This document shows, piece after piece, positions 20,828 through 31,496 of a stretch of DNA of 64,000 nucleotides. Each line of letters starts with the position of its first letter. Within the stretch, counting starts at the first letter, position 1. The translations under genes and the position numbers were made by a program. Source of the DNA: Serinibacter salmoneus (GTDB lineage: Bacteria; Actinomycetota; Actinomycetes; Actinomycetales; Beutenbergiaceae); contig NZ_PDJD01000001.1 in assembly GCF_002563925.1 (NCBI RefSeq), positions 1,742,973 to 1,806,972 on the forward strand. Reading direction: 5' to 3'. Under the pieces are notes generated by a model. It was not told the DNA's origin, did not search any database, and saw only the letters and a list, made by a program, of their open reading frames with translations.

Positions 20828-21754
20828 TCAGGCAGCGACCGTGCCGCCCGTCACGCGGCGGTAGAACACCGCGATGGAGAGCATCGCCCACGGCATCGTG
20901 ACCAGAAGTCCGATGAAGCACGCCAGGAGACCCACGAGCGGCGCCGCGAGCTGGGTGACCAACAGCAGCAGGATCACGGGCACGGCGTTCTTCATCGCCA
21001 CGTCCACGCTGGCCTTGATCGCGTCCATGAAGCCCATATTGCGGTCGATCGCGAAGTAGAGCGCGAACATCCCGAAGAAGAAGACCACGTACGCGCCGAT
21101 CCAGGTCCAGCCCACCAGGCCGGAGGCGATGCCGAGCAGCAGAGCGACCACGATCGCGGAACCGATGTTGCGGAAGGTGAAGAAGTCACCCAGGCGCGCG
21201 CGCCCGTTGTCCACGATCGACAGTGCGCCGTTGATGATCCCGATCTGCGCAAAGAACCCGGCCAGTGCGCTCACGACCCCGACCACGATCGTGCCGCCGA
21301 CGCTGATGCCCGATCCGAGCGCGGCCATCGCTTCGGAGTCCGAGGTGCTGGTCGCGATGGACGGTGCCAGGACGATGGCGTACAGCGCACCGATCACGAT
21401 GCTCAGCCCGATGCCCCAGATCAGGAACGCCCCGAGGAGCACACCGAAGTTCTTCCACAGTCGGGACCATGCGATCGACAGCGCCGTGCCGAGATCGTTC
21501 GGCGGAGCGACCGGAGCCGCCCCGTAGGCTCCGGAGGGCGGGGGTGGCGGCGGCGGGAAGGCGCCGTACCCCCCCTGGCCTCCGGCGGGCGGCGTGCCGT
21601 AGGAGGGGGGCGGGGGCTGGGTGCCGTAGCCAGGCGGGGGCGGGGGCGGGGTCTGCCCCGCGCCCGGTTGGTTGTCCCAGGGGTTGTTCGGCGGCTGATC
21701 TCCCGCGGCGTCGTCGGGCCGGTCCGGGTCGGGCGGGGGGTATGGCGTGGACAT
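20828..21754 (-). CDS. Membrane protein with proline-rich N-terminus
   Basis: This is a 308-residue protein. The first 85 residues are cytoplasmic-looking and proline/glycine-rich, with PPPPPPGYG and PPPPPPPSGAYG runs. Then come five or six membrane segments: around LLGAFLIWGIGLSIVIGALY, GGTIVVGVVSALAGFFAQIG, a pair near GSAIVVALLLGIASGLVGW, and a final pair. The amphipathic stretch LGDFFTFRNIGSAI resembles loops in DUF975/DUF4013-like integral proteins common in Actinobacteria. The start has AGGAGGA six bases upstream. It lies nine bases upstream of hemW on the opposite side of a shared direction of reading (hemW is read first, then this gene). Function unknown. Confidence 0.8.
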   Translation of the reverse strand: MSTPYPPPDPDRPDDAAGDQPPNNPWDNQPGAGQTPPPPPPGYGTQPPPPSYGTPPAGGQGGYGAFPPPPPPPSGAYGAAPVAPPNDLGTALSIAWSRLWKNFGVLLGAFLIWGIGLSIVIGALYAIVLAPSIATSTSDSEAMAALGSGISVGGTIVVGVVSALAGFFAQIGIINGALSIVDNGRARLGDFFTFRNIGSAIVVALLLGIASGLVGWTWIGAYVVFFFGMFALYFAIDRNMGFMDAIKASVDVAMKNAVPVILLLLVTQLAAPLVGLLACFIGLLVTMPWAMLSIAVFYRRVTGGTVAA

Positions 21755-21763
21755 GAGTTCCTC

Positions 21764-22969
21764 CTAGGTCAAGGCGTGAACGACCGCGTCAGCAAGAAGC
21801 CTCCCACGCCGCGTCAAGTGCAGGCGAGCATCATGGCAGGTCACCAGCCCGTCCCGCTCGAGTTGCGCCACGCTGCCCGCATCCAGGCCCGCCACCGGGA
21901 AGCCCTCGGCCAGGCGCGTGCCCAGCAGCACCCGCTCCAACTCCCGGGCGGTCGCATCCAGCAGTTCCCTGCCCGCCGCGGGGCTCTCCCCCCGCGCCAG
22001 CCGGCCGGCGTACGCCCTCGGGTGCTTCACGTTCCACCACCGCACGCCCCCGATGTGGCTGTGCGCGCCGGGACCGATCCCCCACCAGTCCTCACCGCGC
22101 CAGTACGCGAGGTTGTGACGGCAACGGTCATCCGGGGTACGCGCCCAGTTGCTGATCTCGTACCAGGAGTACCCGCCCGCCGCGAGCAGATCGTCGGCGA
22201 GCTCGTACTTCGCGGCCTCGTCGTCGCCGGTGGGCGCGGGCAGTTCACCCCGCCGCACCCGGCGGTGCAGGGCCGTGCCGGGCTCCACGGTCAGCGCATA
22301 GGCCGAGATGTGATCGGGTTCGAGGGCCAGCGCCCCCTCCAGGCTCGCGCGCCACTGCGCCAGGCTCTCCCCCGGCGTGCCGTAGATGAGGTCCACCGAG
22401 ACCGCCAGGCCGGCCTCCTTCGCCCAGGCCACCACCTCGGGCACCCGGCGCGGGTCGTGCGTGCGGTCCAGGGTGGCCAGCACCTCCGGCACCACGGACT
22501 GCACCCCGAAGGAGACCCGGGTGAACCCGCCCTCGCGCAGCCGCGCGAGGCTCGCGGGGCTCACCGAGTCGGGATTCGCCTCCGTGGTCACCTCGGCGGC
22601 CTCCGCGATCCCCCAGGCCTCCCGCACCGCCGCCAGCATGCGCACCAGGTCATCGGCGGGGAGCATCGTGGGGGTCCCCCCTCCCACGAAGACGGTGCCG
22701 ACCTCGCGCGCGGGCAGACCGGCGCGGTGCATCACGTCGCGCGCGAGCGCGATCTCCCGCAGCGCGTCCTCGGCGTAGGTGGCAGCGCTCGCCCCGCCGC
22801 CGAGTTCCGTGGCGGTGTAGGTGTTGAAGTCGCAGTACCCGCACCGCGCCGCGCAGAACGGCACGTGCAGATACACCCCGAAGGCGCGCTCCTGCGCCCC
22901 GCCGAGCACCTCGGGAGGCAACGAGCCATCGCGCGGGGCGGCTTCGCCGTCGGGCAGCGCGGGGCTCAC
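21764..22969 (-). CDS. hemW: Heme chaperone HemW (radical SAM)
   Basis: HemW is a coproporphyrinogen-oxidase-like radical SAM protein that binds heme and hands it to target proteins. The 401-residue protein has the cluster motif CAARCGYCDF (CxxxCxxC, about residues 36-43), the glycine-rich SAM region VFVGGGTPTML, and the HemW-specific HNxxYW motif in CRHNLAYWRG. The GTG at 22969 has GGGGAG upstream; an upstream extension of 25 codons has no ribosome site. It lies 37 bases after lepA, the usual actinobacterial order, and is followed after nine bases by the proline-rich membrane protein. HemW rather than true HemN is indicated by the extra motif and the locus. Confidence 0.93.
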   Translation of the reverse strand: MSPALPDGEAAPRDGSLPPEVLGGAQERAFGVYLHVPFCAARCGYCDFNTYTATELGGGASAATYAEDALREIALARDVMHRAGLPAREVGTVFVGGGTPTMLPADDLVRMLAAVREAWGIAEAAEVTTEANPDSVSPASLARLREGGFTRVSFGVQSVVPEVLATLDRTHDPRRVPEVVAWAKEAGLAVSVDLIYGTPGESLAQWRASLEGALALEPDHISAYALTVEPGTALHRRVRRGELPAPTGDDEAAKYELADDLLAAGGYSWYEISNWARTPDDRCRHNLAYWRGEDWWGIGPGAHSHIGGVRWWNVKHPRAYAGRLARGESPAAGRELLDATARELERVLLGTRLAEGFPVAGLDAGSVAQLERDGLVTCHDARLHLTRRGRLLADAVVHALT

Positions 22970-23006
22970 CGCGGCTCCCCCACAGCCTCGGGCCGTACGG
23001 GCGCCA

Positions 23007-24878
<1,872 letters not shown>

Positions 24879-24926
24879 GCTGACTCCGGGTCGAGGACGG
24901 GAACGAACCAGTATCGTCCCATGATC

Positions 24927-25718
24927 ATGGAGACCTCCTCGCTCCCCGCGCCGTGGCGCCCCCCGGGTGACGACCTCGACGCGCTGGAACTGCTGCAAGA
25001 GCAATTCGCCCGCACCGTGGAGGTGGCGGGCGAGGCGGGGCTGGGTGCCCCGATCCCGTGGTGCGGCACCTGGCGGGTGCGCGATCTGGTGGACCACCTC
25101 GCCCGGATCCACCACTGGGCCGCCGCCCGGGCGAGGCGCGAGCGCGAGGCGCCGCTCGGCCGGGGCTCCTTGCCGCTACCGACCTTCTACCGGGAGCAGG
25201 CGGCCGAACTCGCGGGCACGCTGCGGGCGCTGGATCCGGACGCCCCGGCCTGGACGCTGCTGGACGACGACGCGGCCCCCGCCGAGCCCACCGGCACGGT
25301 GCGCTTCTGGCACCGCCGCCAGAAGCTGGAGACCCTGATCCACCTGTGGGACCTGCGCACGGCGCTCGGCCTGGACCTGGGGCCGCTCGGGCCGGCAGTC
25401 GACGCCGAGACTCGCGCGGCGCTGTGGGAGGACTGCGTGGCGGAGGTGACCGAGGTGATGCACCCGCGCCAGCTCCGGCTGGGGCGGGCACCCGCGCCGG
25501 GTGTGCGGATCACGCTGGTCGATCCGCGCCGAGGCCCCTGGGTACTGACCGGGGCACCGCGGGGCGCGCCGGAGGTGAGGATCACCGCGGACGCGCTGGA
25601 TCTCTCCCTGTTGCTCTGGGGACGCGCCCGGCTGGGACAGGCGCGATTCGCCGTCGTGGGCGAGGCCTCCTGGATCACCGAGGCCGAACGGGTCCTGACC
25701 ACCCACCTCACGCCCTGA
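24927..25718 (+). CDS. Maleylpyruvate isomerase family mycothiol-dependent protein
   Basis: This 263-residue protein belongs to the TIGR03083/DinB-like family whose characterised member uses mycothiol, the actinobacterial low-molecular-weight thiol. The N-terminal four-helix part has the metal-site pattern around [16 protein letters not shown] (His-rich, about 49-64) and later [18 protein letters not shown]-terminal domain follows. The ATG at 24927 is preferred: a TATCGT hexamer at 24912-24917 places the transcription start at about 24924, just past the alternative ATG at 24921. It is divergent from lepA. Substrate unknown. Confidence 0.8.
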   Translation: METSSLPAPWRPPGDDLDALELLQEQFARTVEVAGEAGLGAPIPWCGTWRVRDLVDHLARIHHWAAARARREREAPLGRGSLPLPTFYREQAAELAGTLRALDPDAPAWTLLDDDAAPAEPTGTVRFWHRRQKLETLIHLWDLRTALGLDLGPLGPAVDAETRAALWEDCVAEVTEVMHPRQLRLGRAPAPGVRITLVDPRRGPWVLTGAPRGAPEVRITADALDLSLLLWGRARLGQARFAVVGEASWITEAERVLTTHLTP

Positions 25719-25764
25719 GCGAATCCCCCTGGTCTCCCCCGGGCCCGCATGGGAGATTGGGATC

Positions 25765-26223
25765 ATGACCGATCAGGGACAGGGTCCGGGAGTCGACTGG
25801 CGCAGCATCGGGCGCGGTGGATCGCGCGCCGTGGGATCGCCCACGCTCGGCCTGATCATCCTGGGCGCCGTCATGGTCGGTCTGCTGTTCACCACCACCA
25901 TCGGGCTCGAGGGCGCCGGGGCCTGGGTGGTGCGGGTGGTGGCCGGTGTGCTCGCGATCCCCGTGGTGTGGCTCGCGATCCGGCGCCAGCAGGTGCTCGC
26001 GCGGCTCGCGGAGATGGAACGCACCGGGGAGCATCCGGACAACGTGGTGCGCACGGTGACGACCTCGGGCGATCAGGTGGAGATCATCGTCTCCGGAGCC
26101 GAACGCTCCGTGGTGCCGCGCCTGGGCGTGGGCGGGCTGGCCGCTCTCAGCGTGGCGACCCTGGTCTCCTGTGGCCTCTCCTTCGGGCTGATCCTCATCG
26201 TCGGGCTCGCACGGCTGATCTGA
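25765..26223 (+). CDS. Small membrane protein, function unknown
   Basis: This 152-residue protein has two close membrane segments (about 27-45 and 50-68), then a basic amphipathic helix (IRRQQVLARLAEMERTGE). A polar middle and a third hydrophobic segment at the C-terminus (about 122-150) follow. I recognise no family. The ATG at 25765 has GAGATT six bases upstream, compatible with a leaderless start. It lies 46 bases after the mycothiol-family gene and may be co-transcribed with it. Confidence 0.7.
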   Translation: MTDQGQGPGVDWRSIGRGGSRAVGSPTLGLIILGAVMVGLLFTTTIGLEGAGAWVVRVVAGVLAIPVVWLAIRRQQVLARLAEMERTGEHPDNVVRTVTTSGDQVEIIVSGAERSVVPRLGVGGLAALSVATLVSCGLSFGLILIVGLARLI

Positions 26224-26331
26224 TCCCCCACCACGCGCCGGAAGGTGGCTAGTGTCGTAGGCCGGTCGGCCCATGGGGGGTGTCGGTCGACCGGGCACTG
26301 ACCGTCGGCACCCACCAGAGAGGGGGGTTCG

Positions 26332-26829
26332 ATGACCCGTCTGCCCAGCACAACCGTCCGCATCCTCGCCGTCCCCGCGGTCTGCGCCGTCCTCGCCCCG
26401 TGCACCACGCCGGAAGTGCGCGACGAGTCGGGGGAGATCGTGGAGGGCGGGGACACGAGCGCCTTCCAACTCCGGATCGGCGACTGCTACAACGACCCCA
26501 CCGCTTCGTCGCAGGACGAGGCCGGGGAGCTCGGGTCGGTGCCGACCGTGCCGTGCAGCGAACCGCACCAGTACGAGGTGTTCGCGGAGCAGACCCGCAG
26601 CGAGACCGACTTCCCCGGTGAGGCCGCGCTCGCGACCATGGCCGAGGACTACTGCGGCGCCGAGTGGGACGCGTTCATCGGCGTGCCCTACGAGGAGTCG
26701 GCGCTGTACGCCAGTTATCTCTACCCGAGCCAGGAGAGCTGGACCGAACTGGACGATCGGCTCATCACCTGCGTGGTGTACGAGCCGGACACCACGCACA
26801 CCGAGTCCCTGCGCGGCGCCGGCTACTGA
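26332..26829 (+). CDS. Septum-formation-like lipoprotein
   Basis: This 165-residue secreted protein has a signal peptide ending in a lipobox-like LAPC (Cys24). It then has a domain of the actinobacterial septum-formation type: FQLRIGDCYND, VPCSEPHQYEVFAEQ and a later YCGAEWDAFIG. These three cysteine segments and a fourth cysteine (LITCVVYE) fit the usual pattern, probably two disulfides. The family name is historical and the role is not settled. GAGGGGGG lies before the ATG. TAGTGT at 26250-26255 is a possible -10. Confidence 0.75.
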   Translation: MTRLPSTTVRILAVPAVCAVLAPCTTPEVRDESGEIVEGGDTSAFQLRIGDCYNDPTASSQDEAGELGSVPTVPCSEPHQYEVFAEQTRSETDFPGEAALATMAEDYCGAEWDAFIGVPYEESALYASYLYPSQESWTELDDRLITCVVYEPDTTHTESLRGAGY

Positions 26830-26866
26830 CGCCGAGCAGCGGTCCGCGTCCGGTGTCCACGCCCGC

Positions 26867-27724
26867 TCAGGCCTCCAGGGTGAGCGCCACCTGAACGGAC
26901 TGCTGGGACTGGCCACCTCCGGCGAACACGCCGCGCAGCGGGGTGACGTCGTTGTACTCCCGGCCCCGCGCGACGACCACGTGGTGGTCGCTCACGGCGC
27001 ATCGGTTCGTGGGATCCCACGGGTACCACTCGCCGCACCAGAACTCGATCCAGGCGTGGGACTCGCCGAGGAACGTCTCCCCCGCCACGGCCTCGTGACC
27101 CAGCGGGTGCAGGTAGCCGGAGACATAGCGCGCCGGGATCCCGAGGCTGCGCAGCGCGCCGAGCACCAGGTGGGCGATGTCCTGACAGACCCCCGAGCGC
27201 TGCGCCCACGCCTCGGCGGCGCGGGTGTGCACGCCCGTGACACCGGGCACGTACTCCACGGCCGAGCGCACCGCCTCGCACACCGCGAGGGCGGCCTCCA
27301 CGGGGCTGCGGCCGCCGCCGCACTCCAGCGCGAGGGCCGCGAGCTCGTCGCTCGGGGCCGTGGCCTCGGTGTTGGCCAGGAACTCCGCCAGGCGGTCGGC
27401 GATCGAGGGCTCGGTCAGGGTGGACCACTCCACCCTCTCCGCCACCCCCGTGGCGCCGGGATCGGGCCTCGGCTGCAGGTCCACCGTGGACTCCGAGGTC
27501 ACCACGAGTTCCGAGTGGGTGCGCAGTACCTCGAACGCGGTGACCTGCGTGCCCCAGTAGTCGCGGTACTCGGTGCTCCAGGTGCTCGGACTCGCCGAGA
27601 GCCGGGAGGAGAGGACCATCTGGCCGGGCAGGGTTGCCGGCCGCATCCGCGCCTCGTTGTAGGAGGCCGCCGCCGGGCGGTCGTAGATGAAACTCGTCGT
27701 GTGGACGATGTGCAGCCGCGTCAC
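26867..27724 (-). CDS. Transglutaminase-like cysteine protease family protein
   Basis: This 285-residue protein has the bacterial transglutaminase N-terminal domain (about 1-90) and a papain-fold core with all three catalytic residues: Cys in QRSGVCQDIAHL (about 180), His in ESHAWIEF and Asp in YPWDPTNR. Such proteins usually act as peptidases or amide-bond-forming/hydrolysing enzymes. The GTG start overlaps the stop of the alpha-E gene by four bases (GTGA), making it the third gene of a tightly overlapped operon with the ATP-grasp and alpha-E genes. That triad is known from comparative genomics and predicted to make and trim a peptide-like product. The product is unknown. Confidence 0.88.
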   Translation of the reverse strand: MTRLHIVHTTSFIYDRPAAASYNEARMRPATLPGQMVLSSRLSASPSTWSTEYRDYWGTQVTAFEVLRTHSELVVTSESTVDLQPRPDPGATGVAERVEWSTLTEPSIADRLAEFLANTEATAPSDELAALALECGGGRSPVEAALAVCEAVRSAVEYVPGVTGVHTRAAEAWAQRSGVCQDIAHLVLGALRSLGIPARYVSGYLHPLGHEAVAGETFLGESHAWIEFWCGEWYPWDPTNRCAVSDHHVVVARGREYNDVTPLRGVFAGGGQSQQSVQVALTLEA

Positions 27725-28650
27725 AGTCGCTCTCCCACCCAGTCGTCGTGTGCCCCCGTGGGGAAGTACCGCAACCGGACCGCATCACTCGCGCTCGAGC
27801 AGGCCCGCTGCACGTCCTCCATCTCGTCCGGAAGGTGCGCCAGGAGCTGCCCCACGGGGCGGAACTCCAGGCCCGAACGAACCCGACCGAGGATCCGCAC
27901 CGCGCTCTCGTTGCTGGAGCGCTCGTTGCCCTCGCCGAGCTGCACGAGGCAGTCCTCGGCCTGCTTGAGGGCGAACACCACCGAGCGTGGGAACAGCGGG
28001 TCCAGCAGCAGGAACTCTGCGGCCAGTGCGTCGCTCGCGCTGCCCCGGTAGGCGCGCAGGAATGCCTCGTGGGCACCGCAGGAGCGCAGCAGCGTGGTCC
28101 AACTGGGGCCGGAGGATCCAGCAACGGCACGCGTGGCCACCAACCGGGCGGTCATGTCGGCCCGTTCGATGGAGCGCCCGAGCACGAGGAAGGTCCACAC
28201 CTGGTCGCGCGCCGTGGCGGAGTCGGTGATCCCCGTGGCCATCGCCGACTTCTCCTGCACCCAGGAGAAGAAGTCCGGGCTGGTGCGGGAGGTGATGGCG
28301 GTCGGCAACTCGTTACGGGTCTTGTTCAGGCACTCCCACAGCTCGGTGGAGATCGTCTCGCGGGCGCGGCGGGCGTTCTCACGCGCCGCGTCCAGCGCAC
28401 CGGCGATCGACCCGGGGTTGAGGCGGTCATAGGCAAGGGTGCTCAGCACGTCCTGCGGCGTGACCGCCGAACCCACCGGAGGCGGTGGGGCACCCATCAC
28501 GGCCAGCAGCGAGCGGCAGGCCAGGTCCTCGGAGATCCAGGGGTCCTCCAGCAGGAGTTGCAGGTGGACCTCGAGGATGCGCGCGGTGTCATCGGCGCGC
28601 TCGATGTAGCGGCCCACCCAGAACAGCGACTCCGCGATGCGGCTCAGCAT
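27721..28650 (-). CDS. Alpha-E domain protein
   Basis: This 309-residue all-helical protein begins with the family signature MLSRIAESLFWVGRYIERA. It repeats the pattern near LVLGRSIERADMTARLV, indicating two related helical halves. Alpha-E proteins are almost always encoded with a circularly permuted ATP-grasp and a transglutaminase-like protein, as here. Their biochemical role is unknown; a scaffold or amino-group-binding role has been proposed. The ATG has GGAGGA six bases upstream and overlaps the ATP-grasp gene end by seven bases. The upstream open frame is the ATP-grasp shadow. Confidence 0.88.
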   Translation of the reverse strand: MLSRIAESLFWVGRYIERADDTARILEVHLQLLLEDPWISEDLACRSLLAVMGAPPPPVGSAVTPQDVLSTLAYDRLNPGSIAGALDAARENARRARETISTELWECLNKTRNELPTAITSRTSPDFFSWVQEKSAMATGITDSATARDQVWTFLVLGRSIERADMTARLVATRAVAGSSGPSWTTLLRSCGAHEAFLRAYRGSASDALAAEFLLLDPLFPRSVVFALKQAEDCLVQLGEGNERSSNESAVRILGRVRSGLEFRPVGQLLAHLPDEMEDVQRACSSASDAVRLRYFPTGAHDDWVGERL

Positions 28651-30248
28651 GATTCCTCCGCGCCCTGTTGCTGTTGCTGCTGTTGCTGCTGGCTCACGGA
28701 CTTGCGTCCGTCCGGGTGGGTGTCCACCGGTTGCCCCTGGCGGGCTGAACCGTCGGGCAGCAGCGTGTCGCCCTCGCTGGAGGTTCCCTGGGGCCACCGT
28801 GTCCGGGACATCACCCAGGTGTCCTTGGACCCGCCGCCCTGAGAGGAATTCACCACGAGCTGTCCCTCCTGCAGGGCCACACGCGTCAACCCACCGGGCA
28901 GCACCCACACGTCCTCGCCGTCGTTCACCGCGAACGGACGCAGGTCCACGTGGCGTGGCCGCAATCGGTCACCGGCCAGGGTCGGCACCGTGGACAGTTG
29001 CACCACCGGCTGCGCGATCCAGCCGCGGGGGTCCAGCCGCAGCCGGGTGCGAGCCTCGTCGAGTTCCTCCCGGGAGGCGGCCGGGCCGATGATGATGCCC
29101 TTGCCTCCGGAGCCGTCCACCGGCTTCACCACCAGTTCCTCGAGCCGGTCCAGCACCTCGGTGAGGGCGTCGGGCTCCTCCAGCCGCCAGGTGTCCACGT
29201 TCTGGATCAGCGGCTCCTCGCCCAGGTAGTAGCGGATGAGGTCCGGCAGGTAGGTGTACATCAGTTTGTCGTCGGCCACACCGTTCCCGACGGCGTTGGC
29301 AATGGTCACGTTCCCCAGGCGGGCCGCCCCGAGCAGACCCGGGCAACCGAGAAGGGAGTCGGCGCGGAAGGCGACCGGATCCACGAACTCGTCGTCCACG
29401 CGCTTGTAGATCACGTCCACGCGGCGGCGGCCCTCGGTGGTGCGCATGTACACACGGCCGCCGGAGACCACCAGGTCGCGGCCCTCCACCAGTTCCACGC
29501 CCATGAGGCGGGCGAGCAGGGAGTGCTCGAAGTACGCGGAGTTGAACACACCGGGGGTCAGCACCACGACCACCGGGTCGTCCACCCCGGAGGGAGCGGC
29601 AGCGGTGAGCGCCGCGAGCAGGCGGCGCGGGTAGTCCGAGACGGGCTGCACCCGGGTGGAGGCGAACATCTCCGGGAAGGTCTGCGCCATCGCGCGGCGG
29701 TTGGACAGCACGTAGCTGACGCCACTGGGAATGCGGGCGTTGTCCTCCAGCACCCGCCAGCCGCCCTCGGAATCGCGGATCACATCGATGCCCGAGACGT
29801 GCACCCGCACACCGTTGGCGGGGACGATGCCGCGCGCCTGGCGGTGGAAGTGCGCGGAGGAGGTGATCAGCGCCCGCGGGATCACGCCGTCGGAGACCAC
29901 TTTCTGGCGGCCATAGATGTCATCCAGCAGCGCCTCGAGGGTCCGCACCCGCTGCGCGATGCCCGGCGCCAGGGTGGACCACTCGTCCACGTCGATCACG
30001 CGCGGCACCGGGTCGAGCGGGAACGGACGTTCCTCGCCGCCGATATCGAACGTGATGCCCTGTGCGAGATAGGAGTGCGCGAGGGCATCGGCTCTGGCAC
30101 GCATCTCCGCAGGTGAGAGCTTGGACATGGTGGCGCGGACGCTGTCGTATTGCGATCGCCACTGATCCTCGGAGCCTGCTCCGGGCGCGTGGCCGCGCAT
30201 CTCGTCCCACGCCGCGCCGGCGGGGTATCCCTCCAGGAGATCTGCCAT
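28644..30248 (-). CDS. Circularly permuted ATP-grasp protein with poly-Gln tail
   Basis: This 534-residue protein matches the circularly permuted ATP-grasp type 1 family (DUF404/DUF407), predicted to form amide bonds using ATP. Typical stretches are GGWRVLEDNARIPSGVSY, VVVVLTPGVFNSAYFEH, ANAVGNGVADDK and the nucleotide-binding loop VVKPVDGSGGKGIIIG (about 390). The C-terminal 50 residues leave the family pattern and end in nine glutamines plus GAEESC, encoded by a CAG/CAA microsatellite. The last bases overlap the alpha-E start. The start at 30248 opens the operon; no strong promoter is seen. It is divergent from the MazF-like gene. Confidence 0.9.
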   Translation of the reverse strand: MADLLEGYPAGAAWDEMRGHAPGAGSEDQWRSQYDSVRATMSKLSPAEMRARADALAHSYLAQGITFDIGGEERPFPLDPVPRVIDVDEWSTLAPGIAQRVRTLEALLDDIYGRQKVVSDGVIPRALITSSAHFHRQARGIVPANGVRVHVSGIDVIRDSEGGWRVLEDNARIPSGVSYVLSNRRAMAQTFPEMFASTRVQPVSDYPRRLLAALTAAAPSGVDDPVVVVLTPGVFNSAYFEHSLLARLMGVELVEGRDLVVSGGRVYMRTTEGRRRVDVIYKRVDDEFVDPVAFRADSLLGCPGLLGAARLGNVTIANAVGNGVADDKLMYTYLPDLIRYYLGEEPLIQNVDTWRLEEPDALTEVLDRLEELVVKPVDGSGGKGIIIGPAASREELDEARTRLRLDPRGWIAQPVVQLSTVPTLAGDRLRPRHVDLRPFAVNDGEDVWVLPGGLTRVALQEGQLVVNSSQGGGSKDTWVMSRTRWPQGTSSEGDTLLPDGSARQGQPVDTHPDGRKSVSQQQQQQQQQGAEESC

Positions 30249-30299
30249 GCAGTGAACCTAACCCTCCTCAGTAACGAGCGGGTAAAACGGGGTCCGCTC

Positions 30300-30311
30300 T
30301 AGGGTATCCAC
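30300..30311 (+). promoter_or_regulatory. Leaderless -10 element of the MazF-like gene
   Basis: TAGGGT (30300-30305) is followed by six bases and the ATG at 30312; there is no Shine-Dalgarno. Confidence 0.6.
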
Positions 30312-30872
30312 ATGAGTCTGAAATCGCTCCTCGGCGCCCTCGCGCGCACCGTGCTGCACCGGCCCACCTCGACGACACGCTCGGGGACCGGAGCGAAGCC
30401 GGGTCCGCGCGGCGGTACCCGCTCGAGCGGTTCGGCGGTGGCCGTCGGCACCATCACCGAGTACGACCTGCGCCGGCGCGGACGTCCCACTCTGGACTAC
30501 GCCCCGCACCCCGATGGCCAGGCGGACCCAGGCGAGGTCGTCTGGGGCTGGGTGCCCTACGAGGACGACCCCTCGCAGGGCAAGGACCGGCCGGTGCTGA
30601 TCGTGGGCCGCAGCAAGCACGACCTCGTGGGGCTGCAACTGACCTCCAAGGACCACGGGCACCGCCGCGGCATCGAGGAGGACCGTTACGGGCGGGTGTG
30701 GCTGGACGTGGGCACGGGCGGATGGGACCGGCAGGGCCGCGACAGCGAGGTGCGGATCGACAGGTTGCTCCTGGTACCCGAGTCCGCGGTGCGACGGGAG
30801 GGCTCCCAGGTCTCCAAGAAGGTGTTCCTCTCGGTGGTGAACGCCCTCGCGGGCCACTTCGGCTGGGGGTAG
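30312..30872 (+). CDS. PemK/MazF-like protein, no antitoxin partner
   Basis: This 186-residue protein has an N-terminal basic, disordered 70 residues followed by a PemK/MazF fold: [21 protein letters not shown] is the typical GDVVW...G..RP signature, followed by [18 protein letters not shown] and a C-terminal [11 protein letters not shown] stretch. Canonical MazF toxins are about 110 residues and sit beside a small antitoxin gene. Here no antitoxin frame is visible on either side, and the protein is longer. It may be a domesticated RNA-binding or nuclease-like protein common in Actinobacteria. Likely leaderless. Confidence 0.8.
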   Translation: MSLKSLLGALARTVLHRPTSTTRSGTGAKPGPRGGTRSSGSAVAVGTITEYDLRRRGRPTLDYAPHPDGQADPGEVVWGWVPYEDDPSQGKDRPVLIVGRSKHDLVGLQLTSKDHGHRRGIEEDRYGRVWLDVGTGGWDRQGRDSEVRIDRLLLVPESAVRREGSQVSKKVFLSVVNALAGHFGWG

Positions 30873-30969
30873 CCCGCCGAGCGGGTCCTTACGCAGCCCC
30901 ACCCCCGCCGAGCGGGTCCTTACGCAGCGCACAGGCGCGCCACCTGTGCGCAACAGCACACTCGGCGAG
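30873..30969. repeat. Dispersed repeat, second cluster (two inverted, one direct)
   Basis: A 25-bp exact direct repeat (30873-30897 and 30904-30928; core GCCGAGCGGGTCCTTACGC) recurs with a 31-bp period. Read on the minus strand it aligns with the 23-bp repeat at 8.9 kb (GCG-AA-AC-CGCTCGGCG). A direct-oriented copy lies at 30947-30969. Between this cluster and rpsT (30970-31147) I see only the rpsT 5' region. Confidence 0.75.
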
Positions 30970-31147
30970 GGCGGGTGGCGCCGCGGGGGCTCACGCGCGC
31001 AGCGTGGTAGCCTTGCAGGTCGAGCCTGGCGCCCATTCGGGTCGGCTGGCTCGTCCCGCAGGAACCACGGGGTGTCCCCACGTCCTGTCCCATTCTGCGG
31101 GGAGAACCCTCGCCGACCCATTCACCGAGCAGCAGGAAAGCACACCA

Positions 31148-31408
31148 GTGGCAAACATCAAGTCCCAGATCAAGCGCAACAAGACGAACGAGAAGGCGCG
31201 TCTGCGCAACAAGTCCGTCAAGACCGAGTTGAAGACGCACGTGCGCAAGACCCGCGAGGCCATCGCCGCCGGCGACAAGGCCGCCGCCGAGGAGTCGCTG
31301 CGCATCGCGTCGCGCAAGCTCGACAAGGCCGTGAGCAAGGGTGTCATCCACCTCAACCAGGCAGCCAACCGCAAGTCCGGTCTGGCCAAGCAGGTTGCCG
31401 CGCTCTGA
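31148..31408 (+). CDS. rpsT: 30S ribosomal protein S20
   Basis: S20 is a primary 16S rRNA-binding protein of the small subunit. The 86-residue, lysine- and arginine-rich helical protein starts [17 protein letters not shown] after the initiator and ends GLAKQVAAL, as expected. The GTG start at 31148 has AGGAAAG about eight bases upstream. A strong terminator follows. It is convergent with holA, its usual neighbour. Confidence 0.97.
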   Translation: MANIKSQIKRNKTNEKARLRNKSVKTELKTHVRKTREAIAAGDKAAAEESLRIASRKLDKAVSKGVIHLNQAANRKSGLAKQVAAL

Positions 31409-31428
31409 CGAGCCGCATCACCGACGCC

Positions 31429-31464
31429 GACGGGCGCCGCACCCTCCGGGGAGCGGCGCCCGTC
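31429..31464 (+). terminator. rpsT terminator
   Basis: A perfect 12-bp stem (31429-31440, GACGGGCGCCGC, with 31453-31464) has a 12-base loop and lies 20 bases after the rpsT stop. There is no U-run, as is common in GC-rich genomes. Confidence 0.8.
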
Positions 31465-31496
31465 GCCGTTCCCGCCAGTGCCGCTCCCGTGAGACC

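Noticed and set aside
30312-31147. Toxin-antitoxin pair
   Set aside because: No small antitoxin-like frame lies on either side of the MazF/PemK-like gene.
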